DNA of 39,623 nucleotides from Chitinophagaceae bacterium UBA2793 (GTDB lineage: Bacteria > Bacteroidota > Bacteroidia > Chitinophagales > Chitinophagaceae), in assembly GCA_002352045.1 (NCBI GenBank), contig DEHT01000062.1:910-40532 (forward strand). The letters run 5' to 3'. Both the position numbers and the translations under genes were made by a program. This document shows positions 1 to 10,119 of this stretch, piece by piece. A model generated the notes under the pieces. That model was not told where the DNA came from and made no database searches. It saw nothing but the letters and a program-made list of their open reading frames with translations. Numbering within the stretch: the stretch's first letter is position 1; the number at the start of each line of letters is the position of its first letter.

Positions 1-120
1 GGAACAAGGGCAGAAAAATTTTACAGAATTGCAGGTTGGAAAGAAACCGGCATATACGGCAAAGGCGAAATAAAGTTTGAATTGACGGCAATGGATTGGA
101 AAAACAATAAGCAGTTGTAG
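1..120 (+). CDS. GNAT-family N-acetyltransferase, C-terminal fragment (gene starts upstream of the window)
   Basis: The first 39 codons read open in frame 1 and stop with TAG at 118-120; no start is visible because the gene is cut by the window edge. The residues FYRIAGWKETG, followed by a KGEIKFEL strand, match the C-terminal acetyl-CoA-binding end of GNAT acetyltransferases, where an aromatic F-Y pair and a G-W/F turn precede the last beta strand. Such enzymes move an acetyl group from acetyl-CoA to an amine; the substrate cannot be told from this fragment. The stop codon lies inside the stem of a terminator hairpin. The family call rests on a short motif, so it is moderately sure. Confidence 0.65.
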   Translation, partial: GTRAEKFYRIAGWKETGIYGKGEIKFELTAMDWKNNKQL

Positions 121-143
121 GAAATTCTACAACTGCTTTCTCT
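111..143 (+). terminator. Rho-independent terminator of the GNAT gene
   Basis: GCAGTTGTAG (111-120) and CTACAACTGC (127-136) form a perfect 10-bp stem with a GAAATT loop, followed by a T-rich tract. The stop codon of the acetyltransferase is part of the left arm. Confidence 0.8.
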
Positions 144-187
144 TATTTATATTATGAAGTATTTTTTATTTATCAAAAATACGCTCG

Positions 188-2680
188 CTACTCTCCCACT
201 AAAAAAATGGCATTGGTTAATAGCAGTTTTCCATTTTCCCAAAAGCTGCGAAAAATTGGGTCGTCCGCAAAATAAACTATAGTACCTCTGCCCACATTTG
301 ACACTGCCAACACAGTGCCGTCAACAATATTCTCCCTTAAACTACTGCCAACAAAACCGGCCGTTTGTTTTTCTTTTTTTATTACACCTACATTCCAACT
401 TTCTTTAGCAAACTCAAAAATATTGCTATTGAGTTTTAAAGTATAATAAAATGCCGGATACCCAAATGCCAATGGATGCGTATTATCCAATTCTACTTTA
501 TAAATAGCACCGGGCACATTGTTTACCAACCAGTCTCTTTCTCTGTTGCCATATTTTTTAAGGTTGGCATAAAGGTTCTTTTTATCATCGTCTGCTTTAT
601 CATCCGATTTTTTCAGCTTTACATTTGAATCTATGTCGCCTATAGAAAAAGCGGCAGACTCAATTGCAATTAGTTTTCCTCCTTGTTTAATCCACTCTTT
701 TAAAGAAGTAGCACTTTCTTTTTCACTAAACATTTTATAATAGCCATTGGGAGCCAGGAGTACATCAATATTTTTCCATTGAACATTCCTCATTGATGAA
801 GGGTTAATAATGGTAATGGGATAATTTAACTCTTGTTCAAAAAAATGCCACATGGCACCACTTGCATTTTCCGATGATTCATCTCCCATAAGCATGGCCA
901 GCCTTGGCTTTTTGATTAATCGTAAGTTTTGCGAACCAAAATCAAATCCACTATCCATAAAACCAGACTGCACCATTGTTACTTTGCTCTTTAACCCGGC
1001 TGTCAATTGCAAAAACAAGTCTATTTTTCCTTCATTGCCTTTACGCAAAACTACCAGGCTGCCTTTTTGAAATTTCTCCCCTTTATAAACAAAATCTTTA
1101 TCGGCAAATCTTACGGCAATATTGTTTTTTAATAAAGCCGCTAACAATTGGCCATCGTTGAAAGCATTGTAGTTAACCAGGTAGCCGTAGCCGTTAGCCT
1201 GCAAATTTTCTGAAGCTGCTGCCGGTTCATTTCCTTTAGAAAAAATTGTTTCCTTGCAAGCATAGGCCTGCAATCCATAAGCATAAGGTATAGCCCATGC
1301 AGTAATATCATAAGTGGCACTGTCCGATAATTTTGAAACTGGTTCAAACAAAACTTTCACTAACGATGCCTTGGGCTGTGCTGTACTCACCAACAAATCG
1401 TTTGGATTCACCTGAACCAATTCTTCTTTGCCGGTAAAATAGTTGTAGGCTTTTACTTTGGAAGATGAGCCGGCATAGCCAAATTGAATTTTATTTTTAT
1501 GCAACAACTTTTTTACCGATTCTAATTTTGCCACATGCTCACCCGACAAAACATAGGTTTTATAATTATCTACAAGCCCATTGTTGTTATTGTCAAAATA
1601 CTTTTTAAACTCCTGCATTACCTTACCGGAATGGGTGCTTGCCATTTCAAGAGTACTCATGCTTGTGGTAAAATGATGCGCAATTCTATCAGTTAGTCTC
1701 AAAGTGTCATTATTCCCCAGGTCAATTGCCAGGCCTGCCATACTATGTCCGGCTTGCTCATAGGTCATGCCAATGGCGCCATTGTAAATGGGGTAAGTAT
1801 CGCCATATGAAGGATAAAACAAATCAAAATATTCTTTGGTGAAATACAGCCATCCATTTGCATCAAAATATTTAGCATGGTTGCGGCCAATGGTTGTTTG
1901 AAAATCTCTTTGCCATGGAGTAATAATTTCGTGCATAGGCTCAGCAGCAGGAGCAAAATAGTATGGACTATTGTATCCCTGCTCATGAAAATCTACATGA
2001 ATCTGCGGCATCCATTGATGATACTTTTTTATTCTTGCCTCAGACTCTACTTGTGTTTGCCAGGCCCAATCCCTGTTTAAATCAAAATAATAATGATTGG
2101 TTCTTCCTCCGGGCCAGGGCTCATAATGCTCTCTTGATTCCAATGCCGCATCATAATTTTTTCCTACTGTTTGATTGTACCAGTTAACATATCGGTCTCT
2201 ACCATCGGGATTAAGGCATGGGTCAATAAGTAACACCACATTGCCCAACCATTTTTTGGCATCCGTACCTGTTAATGTTTCATACAATGTTTTCATAGAA
2301 ACTTCCGAAGAGCTGGCTTCATTACCATGTACATTGTAACTCAGCCAAACTATGGCCGGAGCATTTACATTGCCTGCCCCTTTTTGAAGCCCGGTAATAT
2401 TGAGGTTGTTGTTTCTAATTTCTTCCAACTTCTGCATGTTTTCAACACTGCTGATAGTTGCCAGTAGCAAGGGTTTTCCTTCGTTGCTATAGCCATAGGT
2501 TTCTAATTTCATTTGCCCCGGCATAGAAGCCGCCGCATGTTCAAAGTATTGAACAATTTTATAATGAGGAGTAAACTTGGTGCCCAAAGGATAGCCTAAA
2601 AATGCATCGGGGCTTTTTAACTGAGCAGTAGAAATTAAACAACAAATAGCTGCTATAAACGAAAGAATATTTTTTTTCAT
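188..2680 (-). CDS. Secreted M14-family zinc metallocarboxypeptidase
   Basis: An 830-residue exported peptidase. Residues 1-20 form a signal peptide (K-K then a hydrophobic stretch ending near TAQ). The M14 catalytic domain covers about 35-330: HGNE supplies zinc ligands H118 and E121, NPDGRDR (158-163) is the usual substrate-binding segment, H232 in the DFHEQ motif is the third zinc ligand, and E308 in TYEQ is the probable catalytic acid. The remaining ~480 residues include a glutamine-amidotransferase-like fold region (about 590-690) of unclear role, as in other large Bacteroidota M14 proteins. It should trim C-terminal residues from peptides in the periplasm or outside the cell. It is divergent from the gamma-glutamyltransferase gene, 81 bases away, so both peptide-degrading enzymes share one control region. 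Substrate preference is not readable. Confidence 0.9.
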   Translation of the reverse strand: MKKNILSFIAAICCLISTAQLKSPDAFLGYPLGTKFTPHYKIVQYFEHAAASMPGQMKLETYGYSNEGKPLLLATISSVENMQKLEEIRNNNLNITGLQKGAGNVNAPAIVWLSYNVHGNEASSSEVSMKTLYETLTGTDAKKWLGNVVLLIDPCLNPDGRDRYVNWYNQTVGKNYDAALESREHYEPWPGGRTNHYYFDLNRDWAWQTQVESEARIKKYHQWMPQIHVDFHEQGYNSPYYFAPAAEPMHEIITPWQRDFQTTIGRNHAKYFDANGWLYFTKEYFDLFYPSYGDTYPIYNGAIGMTYEQAGHSMAGLAIDLGNNDTLRLTDRIAHHFTTSMSTLEMASTHSGKVMQEFKKYFDNNNNGLVDNYKTYVLSGEHVAKLESVKKLLHKNKIQFGYAGSSSKVKAYNYFTGKEELVQVNPNDLLVSTAQPKASLVKVLFEPVSKLSDSATYDITAWAIPYAYGLQAYACKETIFSKGNEPAAASENLQANGYGYLVNYNAFNDGQLLAALLKNNIAVRFADKDFVYKGEKFQKGSLVVLRKGNEGKIDLFLQLTAGLKSKVTMVQSGFMDSGFDFGSQNLRLIKKPRLAMLMGDESSENASGAMWHFFEQELNYPITIINPSSMRNVQWKNIDVLLAPNGYYKMFSEKESATSLKEWIKQGGKLIAIESAAFSIGDIDSNVKLKKSDDKADDDKKNLYANLKKYGNRERDWLVNNVPGAIYKVELDNTHPLAFGYPAFYYTLKLNSNIFEFAKESWNVGVIKKEKQTAGFVGSSLRENIVDGTVLAVSNVGRGTIVYFADDPIFRSFWENGKLLLTNAIFLVGE

Positions 2681-2736
2681 AAACTGTATTGTTTGGTGAA
2701 ATTATTAAAGTACAGGGTAGTTTTTAAAAGAAATTT

Positions 2737-2744
2737 TAGATTTG
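2737..2744 (+). promoter_or_regulatory. TAnnTTTG (-7) box for the gamma-glutamyltransferase gene
   Basis: TAGATTTG matches the Bacteroidota -7 consensus exactly and lies 17 bases before the ATG at 2762. No clear -33 TTTG is seen at the usual distance. Confidence 0.5.
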
Positions 2745-2761
2745 AATAAATTTTGAAACAA

Positions 2762-4456
2762 ATGGTACAAAAAATATTATCGGCTTTTGCGTTTTTGATA
2801 TGCATTGTATTTTGCGAAGCGCAAAAAACATTGCCTTATTCAATCCATAAAAAATTTGAAGGCAATAATGGAGCAGTTGTGTCGGCACACCCTTTGGCAA
2901 GCCAGGCAGGATTAGCCATACTCAAGCAGGGAGGCAATGCTGTAGATGCAGCCATAGCAACACAACTAGCATTGGCAGTAGTGTATCCGGGAGCAGGCAA
3001 CCTGGGCGGTGGTGGTTTTATGGTAGCGTATTTGCAAAGTGGCGAAACGGTGGCCATTGATTATAGAGAGAAAGCGCCGGGCAAAGCTCACCGGGATATG
3101 TATCTCGATAGTTTGGGTAATCCCATTACACAGCTTTCGTTGCAAGGTGCCTTAGCAGCGGGGGTTCCGGGAACTGTTTCGGGCCTGTTTACCAGTTTAG
3201 AATACGCAAAACTTCCCTTCAAAAAATTAATTGCTCCGGCAATTGAATTGGCCGAAAAAGGATTTGCTATTACCGCTGCCGAAGCAAGAAGCTTAAACGC
3301 CGGCAAAGCAACATTTTTAAAAAACAATAAAAATGCTGTGGCATTTGTAAAAGATAGCAAATGGCAGGAAGGAGATATTTTAATTCAACCTCAGCTATCA
3401 GCAACGCTAAAACGAATGAGCGATAAAGGGGCTAAAGGTTTTTACGAAGGTAAAACTGCGGAGTTAATTGTAGCCGAAATGAAAAGAAGCAATGGCATTA
3501 TTAGCCTGGATGATTTAAAAAATTATAAAGCCAAAAAAAGAACGGCAACCCGTTTTAATTATAAAGGTTACGAGATTTTAGGAATGCCCATGCCAAGTAG
3601 TGGTGGCTTATTAGTAGAGCAAATGATGAAAATGATTGCGGGCAGAAACATTGGCAGTATGGGCTTTCAAAGCCCGGAAGCTGTGCAGCTAATGACCGAA
3701 GTAGAACGAAGGGCTTATGCGGACAGAGGTACTTATATGGGCGATGCCGACTTTGCAAAAGTGCCGGTTGAAACTTTAAGAAGCCAGGAATATCTCAACA
3801 AACGAATGGCCGATTACTTGCCAGCCGTTGCCGGTAGTAGCAGCATTACTAAAGAAGGCATATTTCCGGAGAGTGAAGAAACCACGCATTTGAGTGTGGT
3901 GGACAAAGATGGCAATGCTGTTGCCGTTACTACCACTTTAAATGGAGGATATGGAAGTTTCACCGTAGTGAGTGGTGCAGGTTTTTTATTGAATAACGAA
4001 ATGGACGATTTTAGTGTAAAGCCCGGTTCGCCCAATATGTATGGCGCTGTAGGTAAAGAAGCCAATGCCATTGCACCCGGTAAAAGAATGCTCAGCAGTA
4101 TGACACCAACCATTGTTTTAAAAGAAGGCAAACCTTATATTATTGTTGGCACACCGGGAGGCACCACCATTCCTACAAGCGTTTTTCAAACATTGGTAAA
4201 CTTGTTGGAGTTTAACATGAGTCCCGAAGATGCAGTAAACAAGCCAAAATTTCATCATCAATGGTTGCCCGACCAAATTGATATTGAAAAAGGGTTCAAT
4301 GCAGAAACTGCCGAAGCTTTAAGAAAAATGGGCTATAAATTGGGCATCCGCTCGCAAATTGGCCGTACTGAATTAATAGTGGTAAACCAAACCGGCTCTC
4401 CAAGAATTGTTGCTATTGCCGATAAACGTGGCGACGATGCCGCCGCCGGATATTGA
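2762..4456 (+). CDS. ggt: Gamma-glutamyltransferase (GGT)
   Basis: A 564-residue periplasmic Ntn-hydrolase that cleaves the gamma-glutamyl bond of glutathione and related compounds and transfers the glutamyl group to water or amino acids. The frame is open from a TTG at 2753, but the ATG at 2762 gives a clean signal peptide (MVQKILSAFAF to about CEAQ) and is preferred. Numbered from the TTG (subtract 3 for the ATG), R105 in DYREKAP should bind the substrate carboxylate, T377 in ETTHLSV is the self-cleavage site and nucleophile that divides large and small subunits, MDDFS and PTIV follow, and the C-terminus ends in the family-typical AAAGY. Length is normal. It stands alone, with an outer-membrane protein gene 33 bases downstream. 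Confidence 0.95.
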   Translation: MVQKILSAFAFLICIVFCEAQKTLPYSIHKKFEGNNGAVVSAHPLASQAGLAILKQGGNAVDAAIATQLALAVVYPGAGNLGGGGFMVAYLQSGETVAIDYREKAPGKAHRDMYLDSLGNPITQLSLQGALAAGVPGTVSGLFTSLEYAKLPFKKLIAPAIELAEKGFAITAAEARSLNAGKATFLKNNKNAVAFVKDSKWQEGDILIQPQLSATLKRMSDKGAKGFYEGKTAELIVAEMKRSNGIISLDDLKNYKAKKRTATRFNYKGYEILGMPMPSSGGLLVEQMMKMIAGRNIGSMGFQSPEAVQLMTEVERRAYADRGTYMGDADFAKVPVETLRSQEYLNKRMADYLPAVAGSSSITKEGIFPESEETTHLSVVDKDGNAVAVTTTLNGGYGSFTVVSGAGFLLNNEMDDFSVKPGSPNMYGAVGKEANAIAPGKRMLSSMTPTIVLKEGKPYIIVGTPGGTTIPTSVFQTLVNLLEFNMSPEDAVNKPKFHHQWLPDQIDIEKGFNAETAEALRKMGYKLGIRSQIGRTELIVVNQTGSPRIVAIADKRGDDAAAGY

Positions 4457-4467
4457 TTACTATCTAT

Positions 4468-4475
4468 TAAATTTG
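4468..4475 (+). promoter_or_regulatory. TAnnTTTG (-7) box before the outer-membrane barrel gene
   Basis: TAAATTTG lies 14 bases before the ATG at 4490, implying a very short 5' leader. Only the -7 element is visible. Confidence 0.4.
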
Positions 4476-4489
4476 CCAAAATTTTTTTA

Positions 4490-5113
4490 ATGAAAAAAAT
4501 CTATGCCTTATTAATAATAGGTACCCTTATACATCTTACGGTGCGTGCACAGGTAAAATGGGGTGTTTCTGCAGGATACAACCACAATGCTGCCCGCATT
4601 CACTTAAACAATCAATTGCAAAAAACCGGGTATGTGCCGGGTTTTAATGCTGCCGCAAGAATAGAAATAGAATTTGAACCTCCTTTACATTTTACCGGAT
4701 TACTGGGAGTTAGCAGGCGTGGCTATCATTATAAAGTAACGCCTGATAGTGCTGTAAAAACAGCCATCAACTATATAGATATTTCTCCTATGCTTAATTA
4801 CAATATTGGTATTGGCTCGGGAAATAAAATTTCACTGATGGCAGGCACTTTGCTGGGCTTTGCATTCTCCGGCAAAGAAAAAACTACCGTTAACGGTTTG
4901 AGAAGTACCCGCAACATGAAATTCAGTTTATCCAACAACTATAGTTATGCAAACCTGGCGGCCCAGGCTGGCATTGGATTTCATTTTAATAAATTTTTTA
5001 TTGAAGGCATTTACCAGCTTGGCTTAAACAGTATTAATAGTAATGAAGAATTCGACAATACCAATATTAAATTACGTAGTATTTCCTTCAACTTTGGCTA
5101 TTGGTTAAAATAG
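4490..5113 (+). CDS. Outer-membrane beta-barrel protein, function unknown
   Basis: A 207-residue protein with a signal peptide (MKKIYALLIIGTLIHLTVRA, cleavage probably before QVKW). The rest alternates short hydrophobic/polar strands separated by turns, with glycine-aromatic patterns such as GVSAGYN, GLLGVSRRGYHY and GIGFHFNKFFIEGIYQLGL, and ends in an aromatic-rich strand (SFNFGYWLK) as outer-membrane barrels do. It resembles the PorT-like/outer-membrane-protein beta-barrel families common in Bacteroidota, usually of 8 strands at this length. No catalytic motif is visible, and its specific job cannot be told. It sits between ggt and the TamB-like gene; a role with either is not shown. Confidence 0.75.
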   Translation: MKKIYALLIIGTLIHLTVRAQVKWGVSAGYNHNAARIHLNNQLQKTGYVPGFNAAARIEIEFEPPLHFTGLLGVSRRGYHYKVTPDSAVKTAINYIDISPMLNYNIGIGSGNKISLMAGTLLGFAFSGKEKTTVNGLRSTRNMKFSLSNNYSYANLAAQAGIGFHFNKFFIEGIYQLGLNSINSNEEFDNTNIKLRSISFNFGYWLK

Positions 5114-5243
5114 TAAATTAATTGTTTCCTAAATTAAAGTTCACTCATTGCAGGAAACCGATGTTTAGCTATTTTTATATAGTATTTCAAATCTTTATCT
5201 GCAAAAATTAATAAACATATTAAAATGGGGGGCACTTGCCCTG

Positions 5244-8200
5244 TTGTTTTGGGTACTTTTGGCTACCCTTTTTGTTTTTGCATGGCCATCAATCCCCACC
5301 GCTTTAGGTATTGGGTTAATAATTCTTTGGGCGTTGGCAGCATATTTTGTTTTTAGAAAACTTAAAAGAATACTTTGGTTTTTTCTTTCCTTCTTTTTAT
5401 TAATAGGTGCGCTATGGGGATTGCTGCATAGCCATTTTGTTCAAAACTTTTTGGTTGACAAAGTTGTGGGCGTAATGTCGAAAAACCTGCAAACCAAAGT
5501 AAGTTTAAATGAAGTAGATATTGATTTTTTTGACAAACTGGTTTTAAATGGGCTTTTGATAGAAGATAGAAAAAAAGACAGCTTATTATATGCAGGGCAA
5601 GCCAAAGTAAATCTAACCGATTGGTTTTTTCTACAAAAAGAAATTGTATTTAAAACCGTATCGCTTAGCGATGCCGTAATAAATATGAAACGTACCGATT
5701 CGGTTTGGAACTATCGGTTTATTATAGACTATTTTTCCGGCCCTTCCACCGGCGGCAATAAAAAGCAAGGGCCACTAATTGATATTAAAGAAATTCATTT
5801 CAACAATATCCAATTTAGGCAGGTAGATGAATGGATAGGCCAAAGCATGGAGGTATCATTACAAAAAATGGATCTTTTTATGGACAGCATGAATTTGCAC
5901 AAAAAGCAAATTGCCATAAGAGAAATACTATTAGACAAACCTCTTTTTAAACAAGGCGACTTTGAAGGCAAAAGGCCTCCCTCTTTAAAACCTAAAACGG
6001 ATACTACCCAAAAAAAAGTGATAGATGCCTTTAAATGGAACAATGAAGGATGGAAAATGAACCTGGGTAAATTATCCATTGCCGGTGGCAGTTTCATCAA
6101 TGATAAAGAAACTATAAGGGCTGCATACAATAATCAGTTTGATGGGCAGCATATTCATTTTGGCCAAATAAATGGAAGCATCACCAATTTAAAATTATTA
6201 AACGATACCATTCAGGCAAATATTGATTTGAGCACAAAGGAACGCAGTGGTTTTGAGGTGAAGAAATTAGCCAGCAACCTAAAGTTTACCCCGGAGTTAA
6301 TGGAGTTTAATCAGCTTGAATTATTGACCAATAAAAGCAAATTGGGAAACTACTATGCTATGAGCTATGAGTCTTTTAACAAAGACATGAGCAATTTTTT
6401 GAGCAATGTTACTCTGGATATAGATTTTAAGGAAAGTACTTTAAGCAGTGATGATCTTGCATTTTTTGCACCTGATTTGTCAACACTAAAAAGAGTAATT
6501 CATATTGAAGGCCAGGCAAAAGGAACGGTGGAAAATTTTACCGCAAAGAATTTAAAACTTAAAACCGGTAACAGCTTTTTGGATGGGAACATATCTATGA
6601 CCGGACTACCCGATATTAAAACAACTTTTATAAATTTAAAATCAAACAATTTTTTAAGTAATTATGAAGATTTAAGCAGCATTATACCTTCATTAAAAAA
6701 TATAAAACAACCTTCTCTCGCAAAATTAGGCAACATTGGATACCGTGGAAATTTCACCGGCTTTATTACCGACTTTGTGGCTTATGGAAACATTCGAACT
6801 AACCTTGGAAATTTTGAAGCAGATTTAAATATGAAATTGCCCGAGGGTAACAGTCCTCCAACTTACTCAGGCAAAATAAATACTATCGGCTTTAATTTAG
6901 GCCAATTTATAGCAGACAAAAACTTTGGTATTGTAGCACTTAATGGTGCTATTAAAGGCTATGGCTTTACCATGAACCAACTGAATGCCAATTTTAAAGG
7001 CGACATCCATCAACTACATTATGCAGGCTACAATTATACCAATGCAAAAGTAGATGGCACTTTAAAAAACAAAACTTTTCAGGGGCATTTATCTATAAAC
7101 GACCCCAATTTAAAAATTAAATTTTTGGATGGTGAATTTAGTTTTGCCAAAAAAGAAATGGCTTTTAATGCCAATGCCGATTTGGAATATATTAACCTGA
7201 AAACATTTGGCATTTCTAATAATAACATTGAACTATCGGGCTTATTTAACCTTCATTTTAAAGGCAACAATATTGACGATTTTTTAGGCTCAGCCAATGT
7301 ACACACTGCAACATTAATTGCCGATGGAAAAAAACTTTCTTTTGATTCTTTAACACTACGTTCCTTTATACAAGACAGTATAAAAAATCTTCAACTTGAA
7401 TCAAATGAGCTTTACGCCAATTTAAAGGGAAAGTTTAATGTTAATGAATTACCCAATGCTTTTACTGTTTTCTTATCAAAATATTATCCAAGTTACATTA
7501 AAGCACCTAAGAAAAATGTTTCGAAACAAGACTTTGCTTTTGATATTAAAACCAAAAATATTGATGAATATATTCGATTGTTCGATAAAAAACTTTCAGG
7601 ATTTAATAATGCAGACATATCGGGAAGTATAAGGTTTAGTGAAAACAAAATGAATATTAAAGCCAATGTGCCTGAGTTTACATACGATGGCAAAGTTTTT
7701 ACAGGAGTTAATTTTAGTGGCAGAGGAAACCGGGATACAGTTTATGCAAGTATAAATGCAGAAAATATCAGAATTAGCGACAGCTTATACTTTCCAAACA
7801 GTACTATTTTATTTAAAGCACACAACGATTTAACGTCCATTAGGCTTATTACAAGTGCCAATAAAAACTTATCGGAAGCAATTTTGGATGCGGCTGTTAA
7901 AACCTATGAAGATGGAGTAAAAATTCATTTTTTCCCTTCTACGTTTGTACTCAATGGAAAACGATGGAATCTTAAAGAAGATGGAGAACTTGTTTTGCGA
8001 AAAAACTATCCCATTGCGGCACAGGAAATAAACTTTGAAAGTGGTGAGCAGCACATTATTCTTGGTTCCGAAATGGAAGAAGAAACCAATAATATCAACT
8101 TAGTTGCCCAACTAAGATCGGTGGTAATGGAAGATATTCTGCCATTTTTTATTACCAACCCCCAACTAAAAGGAAAACTTACAGGCACTGCAAGAATTAG

Positions 8201-10103
8201 AGACCCCTTTGGTACGCCTTTTATTTGGTTCAATGGAATAACTGATAGCCTTAACATGAATGGGGAATATATTGGAAAAGTAAATGTTGATGGAAAAGTA
8301 AATACTCAAACCGGGCAAATTGATTTTAATGCAAATTCCAATGAACAGGATTATTCCTTTAATACCGATGGCATTATCAATTATAAAGACACTACCGGTA
8401 ATTCAATGGCTATTAATTTTAACGGCTCCCGATTCAGACTGAATATTCTGCAACCATATTTGAAAACAGTTTTCAGTAATGTAGATGGTTATGCCAAAGG
8501 TAATTTGAAATTAAAAAGTACCGATGCAGCACCCTTACTATTGGGCAACATCAATATAGAAAACGGTAGGCTAACACTAGATTACACAAAATGTACTTAT
8601 CTATTAAATAATCAAAACATTTTATTTGGAGAAAACAGTATTGACTTTGGAATGCTAAGGATAAAAGACAGTTTAGGAAACAGTGGTATCGTTACAGGAA
8701 GAATTAAACATAATTTATTCGACAAATTTGAGTTTAACAATCTGCGGATTGAAACAGATAAAATGGCTTTGTTAAATACCGGCAAAGCCGATAATGATCA
8801 ATTTTACGGAAATGTAATTGGCAATGCAGTAGTAAGCTTAACCGGGCCTGCCAGCGATATGCGATTGAATATTGATGGTGCCCCCAGCCAGGTTGATAGT
8901 AGCCAGATTTATTTATCAACCGATGCAAAAACAAGAGAGGGTTCACAAGTTGATTATATTGACTTTATTCAATTTGGTAGCGAAATGGATAAAGACTTAA
9001 GCAATACCGAAAGTAGTAACATGACGGTAAACCTAAACATAAATGCAAACCCTGCCTGTAAGGTTGATTTAATTTTAGATGAAGAAACCGGCGATATAAT
9101 TAAAGGGCAGGGAAATGGCAATCTCAATATTACAGTTGGCACTGCAGAAAAATTAAGCATTAGAGGTCGTTACAATCTCACTGCCGGACAATACACTTTT
9201 AACTTTCAAACATTTTTCAAAAAATACTTTTCGCTCAGCCAGGGAAGTATAACCTGGAATGGCGATCCCTTTTTAGCCAGTATTGATATTGATGCAGAAT
9301 ACCTGGCTAAAAATGTTGACTTAAGTCCAATAACCGTTTCGGGAAGTGGAGCAAGTAGAAAAGACGACATAAGAGTGCTGGCCCATTTAACCGGCTATTT
9401 AACCAATCCAGAAATTGAATTTGAATTAAAATTCACCGAAGGCAGCGATGGTGCCAGAGACTATTTTGCCGGAAAGAAATTAGAAGAATTTAAAAACGAT
9501 AAAAACAATATGTTTAAACAGGTTGCCAGTCTGTTGCTATTAAATAGTTTTATATCAGATCAGCAATCTTTTATTACCGGCCAAAGTACCTTTAATATTG
9601 CAGCCAGCACCATGGGGGGTATTATGAGTAGTTGGCTAACCAATCTTTTCAATAAAGAATTAGAACGGGCAACCAATGGTGTGCTTAGTTCTTATATTGA
9701 TATTAATCCAACACTCAACCTTCAAAACCAGGCGAACGAATTGCAGGCAAATGTGCGGGCAGGGTTTAAACTTTCATTGAGTACCAGATTAAAAATACTA
9801 ATTGCCGGAAATTACGAATACAACAATCCTTATGCTCAATTATATGGTAAAAATATTCTTTCGCCCGACATATCAATTGAATGGCTACTTAAGAAAGATG
9901 GTAGTATTAGAGTAGTAGGCTTCAACCGATCATCCATTGATTTTACCAGTGCACAAAGAAATATGTCGGGTGTGCAATTGGCTTATAGAAAAGAATTTGA
10001 TAAACTATCCGACATCTTTAAAGGCCGAAAAAGATTAAACAAAGAAAACGAAAACAGGTTTAAAGCTTTACCCGACACTACTGAAATAAAACCAGCATTA
10101 TAA
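5244..10103 (+). CDS. TamB-like translocation/assembly module protein (DUF490), start uncertain
   Basis: A giant 1619-residue envelope protein. It has N-terminal hydrophobic segments (about 1-30 and 45-65), a long AsmA/TamB-like repeat body rich in beta strands (about 70-1150), and a C-terminal DUF490/TamB domain (about 1180-1560) recognisable from GRYNLTAGQYTFNFQ, a Q-G-x-I-x-W-x-G-x-P segment, and GYLTNPEIEFEL. TamB proteins span the periplasm and help insert outer-membrane proteins or move lipids. No TamA-like partner lies nearby. The frame has no nearby ATG: the listed start is TTG 5244, but the frame is open back to 5169 and the upstream codons read like a natural N-terminus (KLINILKWGALALL). 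The only close ATG (5225) is one base out of frame because of a run of six G, so the true start is open (see findings). Confidence 0.85.
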   Translation: MFWVLLATLFVFAWPSIPTALGIGLIILWALAAYFVFRKLKRILWFFLSFFLLIGALWGLLHSHFVQNFLVDKVVGVMSKNLQTKVSLNEVDIDFFDKLVLNGLLIEDRKKDSLLYAGQAKVNLTDWFFLQKEIVFKTVSLSDAVINMKRTDSVWNYRFIIDYFSGPSTGGNKKQGPLIDIKEIHFNNIQFRQVDEWIGQSMEVSLQKMDLFMDSMNLHKKQIAIREILLDKPLFKQGDFEGKRPPSLKPKTDTTQKKVIDAFKWNNEGWKMNLGKLSIAGGSFINDKETIRAAYNNQFDGQHIHFGQINGSITNLKLLNDTIQANIDLSTKERSGFEVKKLASNLKFTPELMEFNQLELLTNKSKLGNYYAMSYESFNKDMSNFLSNVTLDIDFKESTLSSDDLAFFAPDLSTLKRVIHIEGQAKGTVENFTAKNLKLKTGNSFLDGNISMTGLPDIKTTFINLKSNNFLSNYEDLSSIIPSLKNIKQPSLAKLGNIGYRGNFTGFITDFVAYGNIRTNLGNFEADLNMKLPEGNSPPTYSGKINTIGFNLGQFIADKNFGIVALNGAIKGYGFTMNQLNANFKGDIHQLHYAGYNYTNAKVDGTLKNKTFQGHLSINDPNLKIKFLDGEFSFAKKEMAFNANADLEYINLKTFGISNNNIELSGLFNLHFKGNNIDDFLGSANVHTATLIADGKKLSFDSLTLRSFIQDSIKNLQLESNELYANLKGKFNVNELPNAFTVFLSKYYPSYIKAPKKNVSKQDFAFDIKTKNIDEYIRLFDKKLSGFNNADISGSIRFSENKMNIKANVPEFTYDGKVFTGVNFSGRGNRDTVYASINAENIRISDSLYFPNSTILFKAHNDLTSIRLITSANKNLSEAILDAAVKTYEDGVKIHFFPSTFVLNGKRWNLKEDGELVLRKNYPIAAQEINFESGEQHIILGSEMEEETNNINLVAQLRSVVMEDILPFFITNPQLKGKLTGTARIRDPFGTPFIWFNGITDSLNMNGEYIGKVNVDGKVNTQTGQIDFNANSNEQDYSFNTDGIINYKDTTGNSMAINFNGSRFRLNILQPYLKTVFSNVDGYAKGNLKLKSTDAAPLLLGNINIENGRLTLDYTKCTYLLNNQNILFGENSIDFGMLRIKDSLGNSGIVTGRIKHNLFDKFEFNNLRIETDKMALLNTGKADNDQFYGNVIGNAVVSLTGPASDMRLNIDGAPSQVDSSQIYLSTDAKTREGSQVDYIDFIQFGSEMDKDLSNTESSNMTVNLNINANPACKVDLILDEETGDIIKGQGNGNLNITVGTAEKLSIRGRYNLTAGQYTFNFQTFFKKYFSLSQGSITWNGDPFLASIDIDAEYLAKNVDLSPITVSGSGASRKDDIRVLAHLTGYLTNPEIEFELKFTEGSDGARDYFAGKKLEEFKNDKNNMFKQVASLLLLNSFISDQQSFITGQSTFNIAASTMGGIMSSWLTNLFNKELERATNGVLSSYIDINPTLNLQNQANELQANVRAGFKLSLSTRLKILIAGNYEYNNPYAQLYGKNILSPDISIEWLLKKDGSIRVVGFNRSSIDFTSAQRNMSGVQLAYRKEFDKLSDIFKGRKRLNKENENRFKALPDTTEIKPAL

Positions 10104-10119
10104 TCAAGCCATCAGGCAT

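Noticed and set aside
1603..1640. Calcium loop DNNNNGLVD in the M14 peptidase as a second EF-hand-like site
   Set aside because: Short asparagine-rich turn lacking a flanking helix pattern; probably chance, weaker than the esterase loop.
3814..4131. 105-codon minus-strand frame
   Set aside because: Antisense shadow of the gamma-glutamyltransferase gene.
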